Shown here piece by piece: positions 43,171 through 53,332 of a stretch of DNA of 64,000 bases. Where the stretch lies: positions 62,001-126,000 of the forward strand of contig CAWADT010000009.1 in the NCBI GenBank assembly GCA_963780865.1, read 5' to 3'. Each line of letters starts with the position of its first letter. Position 1 is the stretch's first letter. This stretch comes from FEN-1073 sp963780865 (GTDB lineage Bacteria; Chloroflexota; Anaerolineae; Anaerolineales; RBG-16-64-43). The notes below the pieces were generated by a model. That model searched no databases. It had not been told where the DNA came from and was given only the letters and a program-made list of their open reading frames with translations. The position numbers and the translations under genes were made by a program.

Positions 43171-45093
43171 TCAGCCGCGCCGAAACGCCGCCAGGCTTTC
43201 CAAATAGGAATCCGGCATTCCGATATCGAACCGGGTGCCGTCCATGATCAACCCGTAAAAACCGGCTTCCCGGCGCAGTTTTTCCAACGCCGAGGTTAAT
43301 TGAAATTCGCCCCGTTCCCGGACGTTGTTTTGGATATGCTCCTCGAGGTGTTCGAAAACCTTCGGTTGGATGATGTACAACCCGAAGACGGTGAGGTATT
43401 CGCCCTCCGCCAGCCCCGGGGCCCGCAAATTGTTGCGCGCATAATCGGCGGTGGGTTTCTCAGCAAACTCGCTGATGTTCAGGATCCGGCCTTCCTCGAT
43501 CCATACGCCGCCGACGGTTCCGAAGTTGGCGATCTGCCCCTCCGGTGTGCTGCGCAGGCCGACGATGTTGGTCCCGTACCGGTTGTACGCTTCGACGAGT
43601 TGCGCCGCGCAGGATTTTTCTCCCTTGGCCCGGTACAAATGGTCTCCCAGCATGAGCAGGAAGGGCTCGTCCCCCACGGCATCCCTGGCGCAATAAACAG
43701 CGTGGCCGAAGCCCTCCTGCGCCTTCTGGGTGACAAAGGAAACCCGCTGGCCGATCTCCAGGATGCGGCCGGCGAAGTCCTGGAAGTGCCGCGGCAGTTT
43801 GTTGAAGTTCTCAACGGAAACCGGATCGTTGAAAAAGGATTGAAACTCGTTCCGATCCTACGGTTGCACGACGATGACGATTTCTTCGATCCCGGCGGAG
43901 AGCGCGTCTTCGACGATGTACAGAATGGCGGGTTTGGCGATCCCGTCCCGGTCCACCACCGGGAAGAGTTCCTTCTTGGTGGCCTTCGACGCGGGGAACA
44001 GCCGGGTCCCAAATCCGGCGGCGGGAATGACGGCCTTTCGGACCCGCTGCGTGGGGTGAAGCGTCAGCGCGAGACACGAAAGCTGCAAATCCCTTTCCAG
44101 GATCCCGATCGCGGCCCGCTGATCTTCCGCGCTGCGGGCGAGAAATTGCGCGGTGCCGTCCCCCTGCGAGCCCACTCCTTTTCCGCCCCAAATGTGCGGA
44201 GCAAGCGGGCCGTAGGAAAGGATTTTATGCAGCGCGGGAGCGGTCAGCTCTTCCGGGCAGGCGGGGATGGCGTACCGGTCGAACAGTGTTTGGGCTTCCG
44301 TCATCAGCGCGCCGAGCCGCCGGGCGTCGCCTTCGCGCAATGCGTCCGCCGCCTGCCCGACGATGCGCTTGTTGATCGGGCCCAGAAGTTCGTGCACGCC
44401 CCGTTCGATGTCCGTCTCCGCGATCGGATAGCTGCGATTCAGGCGGTTGAGGATTTCCATCGTATCCTTGCGCGATTGCAGATCGACGATGACAAAGTGA
44501 AGTTCCCGCGCCACGGTCAGCGCCTCGGTGTCCAGCCGGTCGCCGTCGAATGTCATCAGCACCGGATGGTTGCCGAAGGCGCAGCCCTGGTCCATCCGGC
44601 CGCAGCGCGAGGGCGTGGTGATCTCGCCCATATACGCCAGTTCCATTTCGCCCCGCACGGTAAGCTTCAGATCGTATACGCGGTTGAAGGCGCGGGCCGC
44701 CAGCACGCTGATCGCCGCGCTGGAGGAGAGGCCTTTCCGGATCGGAAGGTCGGTTCGGTCGTTGTGGATGACCAATCCGCGCACATGGTGATGGATGAGC
44801 GCCTGATAGGCCACGCCGGCGATATAACTCCAGAACCCGCCTTTCTCCGCCTCTTCCAGGAGCGCCTTGGGTTGCATCGGGATTTCGTACGGGCCATGCA
44901 GCGCGCCGTCCCGGGTGGTGGAGGAAAGGACCATTGACGTGGGGTGCGGTTCCACCTCGGCATAGATCCCCTGGTCCGTGCCGCACAAAAGCGTATATCC
45001 CTTCTCGATCTCGGCGTTGATCCTCCGGTACCCGCCGGCCCAATCGGAGTGCTCGCCAAAAAGACAAATGCGTCCTGGAACGAAGAGTCTCAT
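43171..45093 (-). pseudogene. GHMP kinase-nucleotidyltransferase fusion with in-frame amber codon
   Basis: One continuous frame of 641 codons encodes two enzymes: an N-terminal GHMP-family sugar kinase (PGRICLFGEHSDWAGGYR, GLSSSAAISVLAAR, GGKGVGSQGDGTAQFL) and, from ~residue 350, a GalU-like UTP-glucose-1-phosphate uridylyltransferase (KAVIPAAGFGTRLFPASKA, KKELFPVVDR, later GDHLYR and EFAEKP). Codon 412 (43858-43860) is TAG, inside the conserved stretch IVIVVQP-stop-DRNEFQ, where relatives have Asp/Glu/Gly. The frame on both sides is intact, so it is a simple nonsense change or a base error. Such fusions would link sugar 1-phosphate synthesis to nucleotide activation. As read, the kinase plus a truncated transferase is made. 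Confidence 0.8.
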
Positions 45094-45261
45094 GCGCTCT
45101 CAAAAGAACGAAAGAATGGATTGGCCCGGCCGGGCCGGTTTCGCGTTTGCCCAGGCAGCGTTTTCCCTAATGCGCTCCAACCATTATAAAACAAGCCATA
45201 CCAACGCCGTTCCCGCAAAAAAACTCGGGAGTAGAAGACGTTCGCTCTCGTGTTTTCCTTT

Positions 45262-45376
45262 TTCTCTCCCTCATCCGGCCTTCGGCCACCTTCTCCCAGC
45301 TTATCCCGTCGCTTCGCTCCGGGACAGGTGCTAGGAGAAGGATGGGATGAGGGGGGAAGGCTGAGTAGTTACTAAT
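45262..45376. repeat. Family A palindromic element upstream of the fusion gene
   Basis: CCCTCATCCGGCCTTCGGCC...CTTCTCCCAGC...GCTAGGAGAAGGATGGGATGAGGG, with a TCGCTTCGCTCCGGGACAGG insert in the loop and the tail GGAAGGCTGAGTAGT. Beyond it, 45377-45950 has only short, unsupported frames. Confidence 0.8.
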
Positions 45377-45950
45377 TCTTATTGTAAGCGGGCCGTCACA
45401 TCCGCGTAGTAATCATTCTCGCAAAACGTTGGACACTCTGGGGATTCGTTGGGTGTCACCGAGAGGCAGAAAGCGGCAACTCGACCGCTCCTCCCGCATA
45501 GCCTCAAGCGCCAAATCATCCTCAGCGAGCGGACGATAGGCGCCCATTGCGGTAATCGAATCGAAAGGAGAAGGATCACGCGCGGCATTTACCAATGCCG
45601 GAAGTTCTTGGAATCTCCGAAAAGATTTACCCATTCGATGATCGGGTGCGGAATCCATCGGAGGCCGCTTTCGCAGGGAGAAAAATCCGAGCCGAACACC
45701 ATCGATGGGATGGCGGGTTAAAATAGAGGAAAGTCAGGGCTGACCCTGCGCGGGTTTGCGAAAATGAGTATTCAATGATTGTTCTTCCTTTCCGTGTACC
45801 GGACTTTGCTTTCCATTACAATGCCCAACTTGCGCCTGGAGCGGAATGCGGAACTGGCCAACCGCTGAAAGGAATCCAACCCGGATATGGAATCCGCGGA
45901 ATGTTCCCGGCCCTGCTGGAAACGGGCCGGGAGAAAAAGGAGAAACGAAC

Positions 45951-46406
45951 TTGAAGACGATACTCCGATCGATGGCGATCACCGGTTTTATCCTCTTGGC
46001 GGGATGCTCCGGACTGCGATCCTCCATAAAGGGCCTCACGCAGGCGTCCCCGACGACCGACGCGAACACGCAAGCGCCTCCGGTCGAAGTCACCCTAGCC
46101 GACGGCACCAGCGTAACAATGGTGTATTCGACGATAGCGAACCTTCCGTTGCAAATGTTATCTATCAACGGCAAGAATGAGCAAGGACCAACCGTACCGG
46201 ATTTTCTCGCCGCGGCGGGGGTAAAAGACTTTTCCCAGGTGACGTTCACCGGGTTGGAGAATAAAACGCTCACGTTCACGCGCGAACAACTTAACGATTC
46301 GATTATCCTCGCCTTGCGGGAACATCCGCGGGCCGTAAATCTCATGAGCCCGAATATTCCCGTCGACCAGTGGGTCTTGCATGTATTCCGGGTTCAGGTC
46401 CAGTAG
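45951..46406 (+). CDS. Small lipoprotein of unknown function
   Basis: A 151-aa predicted lipoprotein. The TTG start at 45951 has AGGAG eight bases upstream and gives MKTILRSMAITGFILLAGC with a good LAGC lipobox; the ATG at 45975 also leaves the lipobox intact. The mature part (VEVTLADGTSVTMVYSTI...VPDFLAAAGVKDFSQVTFTG...LTFTREQL...VNLMSPNIPVDQWVLHVFRVQV) resembles the small beta-rich periplasmic domains related to molybdopterin-oxidoreductase folds, but without cofactor residues. Function unknown. A MITE-like element lies between the gene and its probable terminator at 46781. Confidence 0.65.
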   Translation: MKTILRSMAITGFILLAGCSGLRSSIKGLTQASPTTDANTQAPPVEVTLADGTSVTMVYSTIANLPLQMLSINGKNEQGPTVPDFLAAAGVKDFSQVTFTGLENKTLTFTREQLNDSIILALREHPRAVNLMSPNIPVDQWVLHVFRVQVQ

Positions 46407-46437
46407 AGGCCGGTCGTAATTTGCACCGGATAATCCC

Positions 46438-46665
46438 TAACAGGTTGTTGAAACAAGCACCTAAGGTGGTCGAGCCCCGCCCCGGCTTCGCCGTGGCGAG
46501 GCCGGGGTAGCGGTTTTTGCGTATTCCCGGCCCGACCCGCCGGGGCGGGCGAGACCACCGGTTTTCAGTGGGGTCTCGATATGCCCGCATAGAATGCGGG
46601 CTACCCCGGCCCGCCCGGTGGGTTTGCCGGGGCTGGCTCGACCAGCTTTTTCTACACCCTGCTAA
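46438..46665. repeat. MITE-like element with TGAAA ends (family C, copy 2)
   Basis: Left AACAGGTTGTTGAAACAAGC...GGTGGTCGAG, right (inverted) TTAGCAGGGTGTAGAAAAAG...CTGGTCGAG. The GC-rich interior has several hairpins, for example CCCGCATAGAATGCGGG. No gene inside. Confidence 0.65.
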
Positions 46666-46780
46666 AAGATAATCCGGCGCGGTTTGAATCGGGCAGGCTT
46701 GTTTCTATAAAGATTAGGCTTTCAGTTTGTCCAAAGGTTTTTCCGGGATGGACAGGACGGTACAAAACGGTCCCCCCAGG

Positions 46781-46806
46781 CGCCGGCCGAAAGGCCGGCG
46801 TTTTTT
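46781..46806 (+). terminator. Rho-independent terminator
   Basis: CGCCGGCC-GAAA-GGCCGGCG followed by TTTTTT: an 8-bp perfect GC stem with a GNRA loop and a clean T-tract. It probably ends transcripts of the small lipoprotein gene, now 375 bp away because of the inserted element. Confidence 0.88.
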
Positions 46807-46910
46807 ATTCCGCATATCCGGGCTGAGAATCATCCCAGAAGATCTTGCGAGGCATGGTTCGCGGATTACTCCCATTCAAAGTCGAAACGGCGGCGTTCCT
46901 CAACCAGGCT

Positions 46911-48494
46911 TTACCATTCGGTGATTTCGCGGCATACGGCGACGAGCCCCAGAGGCGCGCCACATCGGTCTCTCAGAAGCGTTAAGGTGATCCGCACCGG
47001 AAACCGGGTTCCATCCCGGCGTTGCTGGATCGCCTCCCCTTTCCAGCATTCGGTTTCCAATACCTCCCGGAGGACCATGGCGCCCGAAATATTTTGGAAC
47101 CTAGTGGGGAGAATCTCGTCTACGGAATGATCCATGACTTCGGCCACGGTCCAGCCGTACAGGATTTCGGCCGCTGGATTCCAGCTTTGGATTCGCATTT
47201 CCATGTCCGCAACAACGATCCCGTAGGATAAGCTCGCGGCCAGATTGGCTTGATATTCCATAGTCCCCGGCTCTCGGTTGCCAGTGAGCATGCCCTCGAA
47301 AAGTCCGCGCGCGTCCTTTGGGCGGTTGTCTCCAGGGGCGGCGAATTGCGTTTCTTCCTGCGCGGGATGGGAGGATCGGATTGAGTTGACGGGCGGAAGA
47401 AGCTTACGGAGATTCCTGGCTTTCATGCGATCCCAATCGGAAACGGGGAGGCAATGGGTTCCGGCCAATTCAGCCGAATGTAATTCCTCCTGGAAATCTG
47501 TATTCTCCAAGTGTTTTGGATTTTCGGTGGCTAGCTTTGGCAGGTGATGCCTCTCTCTGTGTGTTGGAACATCTTTGCTTCCATGCCGGGCGGCGGGAAA
47601 TCGGGGGGCGGAGAGAACTCTCAGGAGCGCCTGCATCAAGAGATTGGGGCCGGACGCATCGGCGTCATCCCTGATTAACCCCTCCTTTGGATCCATTCGC
47701 CAATCCGGAACCGGATTGCGTTTTTGTGGAGTGCCGCGCACCAGCCGCAGGGTGTCGGGATTCCCGGAGAGCTCGCGGTCTTTCTGGGGATTTCTCGAAT
47801 AACTCACAGGCGCGAGATGCGGTGGATGCATCCCAAGATAAGCCTCCGGCGCATTTGGACGGGCTTCGAAATGGATGGAGGCGTTTTCCGCCAGATCCAG
47901 AGTTTCTATTTCGGGCTCACGAAGGGCGTTCTGCATTTGCGGAGAAAGAGGAAGCTCCACAACCACCGCACCCAGTCGCTCTTGGAATCCTCCACTAATA
48001 GGAGCGAGGGAGAAGAGGACCGGCGTCGGGGAGCCCTGTTCTCGGACCACGCGAATGACACACCGGGAAGGGACTCCTTGCCGTGCGTTTTGGAAAGAGG
48101 TCTCGAATATCACGCGATCCGACGGCGCGATCCAATTCGAAATCGGAACGCCGGATAATTTTCCCGGCGGTACCCCAAGGATTCCCGCCAAAGCACTGTT
48201 CGCGCGAACGACGATGCGGTCGGCGTTCAGGATGGCGGCACCCTCGTTCATTTCCGTAAAAAATTGCCGGTAAGCGCTATCCGCGTCATCGGATATGAGG
48301 ATTTCATTCCCGGCTTGGACCTGAACATCGGCATCAATTATCTCCCCCGGAAATTCAATGCGCAGCCGTGTCTCGGGTTCAGCAAGCTGGGAACGAAGGT
48401 CATGCATGAAGGGGAACATTACATCGCGGTTTTGGTTTCGATACATTATGGCTCCGACCCATCCCCGGTTACGGCTTATGGGAATCCCATTCAT
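46911..48494 (-). CDS. PAS-domain protein without an output domain
   Basis: A protein of up to 527 aa with two PAS domains, one at ~68-180 (FFTEMNEGAAILNADRIVVRAN...VPISNWIAPSDR) and one at ~405-525 (AASLSYGIVVADMEMRIQSW...AEILYGWTVAEV...PVRITLTLLRDR...VCREITEW), joined by ~220 residues of low-complexity, probably disordered sequence. The chain ends directly after the second PAS, with no kinase, GGDEF or methyl-accepting domain, so it is either a stand-alone sensor that works through a partner or a truncated kinase. The start is uncertain: 48494, 48419 and 48407 are candidates, none with a good ribosome-binding site. A large sensor kinase lies 0.7 kb upstream on the same strand. Confidence 0.65.
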   Translation of the reverse strand: MNGIPISRNRGWVGAIMYRNQNRDVMFPFMHDLRSQLAEPETRLRIEFPGEIIDADVQVQAGNEILISDDADSAYRQFFTEMNEGAAILNADRIVVRANSALAGILGVPPGKLSGVPISNWIAPSDRVIFETSFQNARQGVPSRCVIRVVREQGSPTPVLFSLAPISGGFQERLGAVVVELPLSPQMQNALREPEIETLDLAENASIHFEARPNAPEAYLGMHPPHLAPVSYSRNPQKDRELSGNPDTLRLVRGTPQKRNPVPDWRMDPKEGLIRDDADASGPNLLMQALLRVLSAPRFPAARHGSKDVPTHRERHHLPKLATENPKHLENTDFQEELHSAELAGTHCLPVSDWDRMKARNLRKLLPPVNSIRSSHPAQEETQFAAPGDNRPKDARGLFEGMLTGNREPGTMEYQANLAASLSYGIVVADMEMRIQSWNPAAEILYGWTVAEVMDHSVDEILPTRFQNISGAMVLREVLETECWKGEAIQQRRDGTRFPVRITLTLLRDRCGAPLGLVAVCREITEW

Positions 48495-48668
48495 TGGAAA
48501 GGCGATTATTTTTCGATAGAAGTCCGTCCCGCGATTGCCTGGGGTTCGGGAAGCATGCCCGCTTTTCCAATCGTTGTCACCTCGTCCAGTTTGATTTTAT
48601 GGAATTTATGGAGAGGTGAAATTAATAAATATTCGGAAAAATTGGCGGGATTCAAATAGTTTCATCCC

Positions 48669-48988
48669 TTAACAGTGTGCTGAAAAACAACAATAATGTC
48701 TTTGCGAGTTTACCCTTGCGCCTGCCCTTGCGCCTGGCCTTGCGAAGCGAGGGAAGCGAGGGAAGCGGTGGCGACCGTCTGCCCTCGTGCACTTCGGAGG
48801 AAGGGAGCGAAGCCCGTCCCGGCAAGTCCCCAGGCGGGCCGGAGCAATCTCGATTTTCTCCGTCGAAAACCCAGGATTGCCTCCCCCGGCGCCCCCGGCC
48901 TGCCCGGCGCCTGTCCTGAGCCCGAAGGGCGAAGGAAAGCCGGGGCGGGCTTCGCAATGACACCCTCAGACTTTTTCAGCACCCGTTT
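48669..48988. repeat. MITE-like element with TGAAAAA ends (family C, copy 3)
   Basis: Left AACAGTGTGCTGAAAAACAA...GTCTTTGCGAG and right (inverted) AAACGGGTGCTGAAAAAGTC...GTCATTGCGAAG. The 320-bp interior is rich in GCGAGGGAAGCGAGG-type words and lacks a supported gene. It separates the PAS protein from the histidine kinase. Confidence 0.7.
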
Positions 48989-49217
48989 AAAAGCAAGCGG
49001 AAAGCAGACAAGCGTCGATATTTTATCGCCGGAGATTGGATTTTCCGGCTCGTGGGTTTACACATCGCAGACCCCGACGGCTTTGGGGAAAATGCGCTAT
49101 ATTTTCGCCGGCCCGCAACGGGATTCACCGGGTGCGTGGAACGAGGGGATCATTACTGGAATCACAACTCGGATCGGTCCGAGCCCTCCGGGCATAGTCG
49201 GTCGCGCGATTCTTTTC

Positions 49218-52200
49218 CTAATCGCGCTCCTGCAAGGGGAGCCAAAATGTAAATGTGGCGCCATGGTCCGTCGAATTTTCCGCGGTAATTTGGCCGCCGT
49301 GTTCCTGCGCAATCTCGTAGCAAATCGAAAGCCCCAATCCCAGGCCGCTGGATTTTGAGGTGACAAACGGCTCGAATAATTTTTTCATCATCTCGGGTGG
49401 AACCCCGGGTCCGGTATCCCGAAAAACCGCTCCTACCCTGAGGGCATCCTCCGAGAGAAGCAGATTCACCGAAAGGGTCCCGCCCTCCGGCTGCATGGCC
49501 TCGATCGCATTGGTCGCCAGATTGATGAACACTTGCTGGATCCGCTCCTTGTCGCAGCGGACGAGGCATCCTTCCGGCCCCTTCGATTGTTGCCAGCGGA
49601 CCTTTCCGGTCTGCAATTGAGAGTTCAGCAGCGTCCGGACTTCCGCGAGAATGTCGGCCAGATCATGCGGCTGGAGAGCCTTCTCCGAACGAGGCCGGTA
49701 AAGCTCCCGTAATTCCGCCACCAGGTGAACCAGGCGCTGCGTTTCGGAGGAAGCCATGCCGATGTAATTCTGGATCGAGGGCGCGGCGGGAGCTTCCTGT
49801 TGCACCAGATACAGGCAGTTCTTGATCGTCTGCAGCGGGTTGTTCAGTTCGTGCGCCACCGATCCCAGCAGGCGCCCCATGGCGGCCAACTTTTCGGTTT
49901 GGATCAGTTGTTGGCGCGCCTTTTGTTCTTCGGCGAGGGCGGATTTCAGGTCGGCGTACAAATGGGAATTGGTAATCGCCAGCGCTACCCGCTCCGCAAT
50001 GGACCGCAACGCGGTCAAGTCGGCGAGGGTATAGAGGGCCTCGGGCGTGGATCGGGTTACGGTCAGCGTGCCAAGCGCCGAGCCCTGAAAGAGAAGCGGC
50101 ACAACCAACATCCCGGATGGACCGGGCCGCGGGATGGACAAGACGCCTTCCGGGCCGCCGGCGCGGCGGATGGTTTCCGCAGACACAACCGGGAGGAAGA
50201 GGGGTTGTTTGGCTTGAAAGACCCGTTCGATCAACCCCTCCAGCACGCCGGAGGGAGCCCAAGCGGGGGATTCCGAATCTTCTCCGGCGGCACGATGATG
50301 GGACGCAAGGCTCAGCCGGCCGCCGGCGGATGACAGGTGGATCCGGCACTCGTCGCCGAGCAATTGCGCAACGAGCGCGGCGATCTCATCCATCACGGGG
50401 TGATAATCCGGCCCGGCTTCCGCCAATATGTGCGAGATCTCAGACGTGATTTCGACCCGCCGCGTGTTTTCCCAAAGCAGCGCCTCCGCCTGTTTGCGCC
50501 GGGTGATGTCGCGCGCCGCGGCAATCACCCCTTTGACGTTGAGGGTCTCATCGGTGTAGACCGATGCGTTGTAAAGCACCGGGGTGGTGTGGCCGTCCCG
50601 ATGGCGGATTTCCAATTCGTAGTCGCATACTTTCCCTTCGCTGAACACGCGGCGGTATCCGGCCCGGGCTTTCTCCTCGTCGGTGAAGTAGCTGGAAAAG
50701 TCCTTGCCGATCAGATCCTTTCGGGAAAAGCCTGTAATCGCCTCGGTGGCCGGGTTGGCGTCCCCGATCTTCCCGTCCAGGGTAATGGTCACCAGGGGGT
50801 CGATGGTGGCGTCGATCAGGCTGCGGTTGTAGGAATTTGCTCCCTCCAGTTCGCGTGTCCGTTCTTTCACTCGGGATTCCAACTCGCCTCGAATCCGGAC
50901 CAGTTTATTCTCCGTTTCCATCCGCTCGGTGATGTCGGTCAGCGTGCTGACCGCGCCGAACACTGTTCCGTCCGCCTTGCGCATCGGCGCGGCGCTGATC
51001 GACACCCAGTGGAAGGCGCCCGTTCGCAGCTGGCGAAGCCCCATCACTTCCCCTTGGATGATTTCTCCGCGCAAGGCGCGGGGAACAGGCATGGCTTGCG
51101 GATCCGAGACCGGCCGGCCGTCGGTGGTCTCGATTTGAGTCACATGCGAGGTCCGATCGGCGAGGGACAGGCCAAGATCGTCCGGTAAATAGCCGGTGAT
51201 CCTTTCGGCCGCCGCATTCATCCGGACGACATGATTATCCAGATCGTAAATCATCACCCCGTCGGCGATCGAGGTGATGACGGTGTCGAGTTCGGCGGCG
51301 CGCCGCTGCACCTCGTCCAGCAGATGTTCGCGTTCGGTGATGTCGTGCAACACGGTAACCGCCCCGACGATCCGGTTTCCTTGCCGCAGCGGGGCGGAGG
51401 CAATCTCCATCCGCACCTCGCGGCCGCTCGCGCCGGTAAGAATATATTGCTCGCCGGCAACCAATTCGCCCGTCAGAGCGCGGGCGGTGGGCCTGGCCGC
51501 CGGATCGATGGGGCGTCCGTCGGCGTGCCGCACGGAAAACCGTTCGAAAATATCGGAGATGGGCATCCCGGTGGGATCGGCGCCGAAGATTCGAACGCCC
51601 GCTTCGTTCATCCGGCGGAGAAGGGAATCCGGATTGTAAACCAGCACGGCCTCCGTCATGGAAGCGAAAGTGGCGTCGAGTTCGTCGGCGTGTCCCTGCG
51701 CCTCCACCGCCGATTGCTCGCACAGCTGGCGCTGCTCCTCCAGCTGCACCAGAAGTCCGTCGCGCGCGGCGCGCATCCGAATCGCACCGATGCCATAAGC
51801 AAGGTCATTGGCAAGCTCCGACAGCAGCGCCAATTCCTCGTCCGAGAACGGGTCGGGTTCGCGGGAATATATTGTTATCGCACCGAACGCTTTCTCGTCG
51901 GCGATAAGCGGCAAGGCAACCGAAGCGGCGTAGCCGCGCTTGAGCGCCTCCGCGCGCCAAGGCTGGAATTTGGGATCGGTCAGCATGTTCCTGCAAACGC
52001 TGGCCTTCCCGGTGCGGATGGCCGTGCCCGTCGGGCCGCGGCCGCGTTCGCTGTCCGCCCAGGTGACGTGGAGTGTTTCCAAATATCCCTCTTCGAAACC
52101 GGAATAAGCCACCGGCCGAACGCTCCGGGCCTCATCCTGATCCGCCATCCCGATCCACACCATGCAATGGCCGCAACTTTCCACAACGATCCGGCATACC

Positions 52201-52880
52201 GCTTCCATGAAGCCGGTTTCGTCCCGGGCTCGCATCATCACTTGGTTGCTCTCGCTGATGGCTTTCAGCGTCCGGTTGAGCCGGAGAGTTTCGTCCTCTT
52301 TTTTCCTCCGCTCGGTGATGTCGCTGCAATAAAGGTTCGCATAACCCGCGTTCGGAAAAGGGACGATAGTGACCAAAAAAACCTTCCGGCCCATCGCGAA
52401 GTCGGCCTCCAGTTTCGCGCGGCTGTTGAATGCCTTCTTCACGAGCGCGACCCACTCCGGCGGGATGAGTCGGCCCACTTCCGCGAGCCGCTCTTCGCCC
52501 AATGCGCTGCAGGATTCATTCGCAAAGAGGATCACGCCCTCGCGGGTGACCCGCAGGATGGGATTGGGATTTTCCCCGGGGAATCTTGCCAGGCTTCGGA
52601 TTTGCTCCTCGGCCGCTTCCGATTGATCGGCGCGAGGCCGGATCGTTTTCAACGGGTTGGTTCTTCGATCCTCCGGCCTCCGCTGTTTTATTCCGCCAAT
52701 TCGGCGCCTTCTCTCGATCCGTGGCTTGCGTTCCGGCGAACGTGTTCCGGATTTGCGGCTCGAGTGTCGGATGCCGGTTTTCGAGGCGCGTTCCGTTGGC
52801 TTCGGGGAATTTATTGTTGCTTGGTCATCGGGCCGCCGGCGCTGAGAATTGATTTTGGTGCCGATCCGTTTATTTTTCAT
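49218..52880 (-). CDS. Multi-sensor histidine kinase (four PAS, two GAF)
   Basis: A 1220-aa sensor kinase with no clear membrane helix, so probably cytoplasmic. Order: very basic N-terminal ~95 residues, PAS (~95-190), GAF (~205-370), PAS (~395-520), PAS (~525-650), coiled-coil and PAS (~690-805), GAF (~815-975), HisKA with phospho-acceptor His1010 in SVAHELNNPLQ, and a HATPase domain with NLATNAIEAM, DTGPGVPPEM and SGLGLGLSICYEI. Several PAS-associated C-terminal motifs (ITERR, ITERM, ITRRK) are visible. Signals are unknown; GAF/PAS could sense redox or ligands. It is divergent from the response regulator at 53333, its likely partner. Confidence 0.9.
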   Translation of the reverse strand: MKNKRIGTKINSQRRRPDDQATINSPKPTERASKTGIRHSSRKSGTRSPERKPRIERRRRIGGIKQRRPEDRRTNPLKTIRPRADQSEAAEEQIRSLARFPGENPNPILRVTREGVILFANESCSALGEERLAEVGRLIPPEWVALVKKAFNSRAKLEADFAMGRKVFLVTIVPFPNAGYANLYCSDITERRKKEDETLRLNRTLKAISESNQVMMRARDETGFMEAVCRIVVESCGHCMVWIGMADQDEARSVRPVAYSGFEEGYLETLHVTWADSERGRGPTGTAIRTGKASVCRNMLTDPKFQPWRAEALKRGYAASVALPLIADEKAFGAITIYSREPDPFSDEELALLSELANDLAYGIGAIRMRAARDGLLVQLEEQRQLCEQSAVEAQGHADELDATFASMTEAVLVYNPDSLLRRMNEAGVRIFGADPTGMPISDIFERFSVRHADGRPIDPAARPTARALTGELVAGEQYILTGASGREVRMEIASAPLRQGNRIVGAVTVLHDITEREHLLDEVQRRAAELDTVITSIADGVMIYDLDNHVVRMNAAAERITGYLPDDLGLSLADRTSHVTQIETTDGRPVSDPQAMPVPRALRGEIIQGEVMGLRQLRTGAFHWVSISAAPMRKADGTVFGAVSTLTDITERMETENKLVRIRGELESRVKERTRELEGANSYNRSLIDATIDPLVTITLDGKIGDANPATEAITGFSRKDLIGKDFSSYFTDEEKARAGYRRVFSEGKVCDYELEIRHRDGHTTPVLYNASVYTDETLNVKGVIAAARDITRRKQAEALLWENTRRVEITSEISHILAEAGPDYHPVMDEIAALVAQLLGDECRIHLSSAGGRLSLASHHRAAGEDSESPAWAPSGVLEGLIERVFQAKQPLFLPVVSAETIRRAGGPEGVLSIPRPGPSGMLVVPLLFQGSALGTLTVTRSTPEALYTLADLTALRSIAERVALAITNSHLYADLKSALAEEQKARQQLIQTEKLAAMGRLLGSVAHELNNPLQTIKNCLYLVQQEAPAAPSIQNYIGMASSETQRLVHLVAELRELYRPRSEKALQPHDLADILAEVRTLLNSQLQTGKVRWQQSKGPEGCLVRCDKERIQQVFINLATNAIEAMQPEGGTLSVNLLLSEDALRVGAVFRDTGPGVPPEMMKKLFEPFVTSKSSGLGLGLSICYEIAQEHGGQITAENSTDHGATFTFWLPLQERD

Positions 52881-53332
52881 TCGCTCGTTCCTCCTGAGGC
52901 AGCCGGCGCCTTGGATGCGGGGCTGTGGAGCCGCTTCTCCGGATTCCTTGAAAACCTTTGAAACCGATGCCCGGTGGACACCTCACCGACGGGCGCCGAT
53001 CGAAATTTCTTTCGAAGGGAAATCCGGGCGATGAGTCCATCGAAGGGATGGACCTTTGTTCTTTGATCGAAAGGGATTTCTGTTTCTCCGGAGCAGCCAA
53101 CCGATATCTTATATCTTTTTGGAGAATAGCGCTATTTTTCCGCGAGCGGCCGTTGCGAAGCGCCGGCCTCCCGGGTCGGCGGAGGGATGGCGCCCTCCCG
53201 TGGGAACCGGACCTTGGTTGAGTTTGAAGGGATTGGGCAATCTTGGTAAAATCCTATTCTCAATTCGGGAACGCCGCGGTTTTGGGTTTCCGTTTGGCCC
53301 GGACGGTCCGGAACCAACTGGCGGAGAAAACC

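Noticed and set aside
43858..43860. Amber codon read as pyrrolysine or by general stop reassignment
   Set aside because: No pyl genes are seen, the protein family has no known need for it, and other genes use stops normally. A mutation or base error is simpler.
45377..45730. Short overlapping frames on both strands after the family A repeat
   Set aside because: None has a ribosome-binding site, a recognisable motif or a conserved-looking core; left as intergenic.
48264..48659. 131-codon plus-strand frame overlapping the PAS protein start
   Set aside because: Most of it is opposite the PAS gene and no known domain is seen. It does weaken confidence in the most upstream PAS start.
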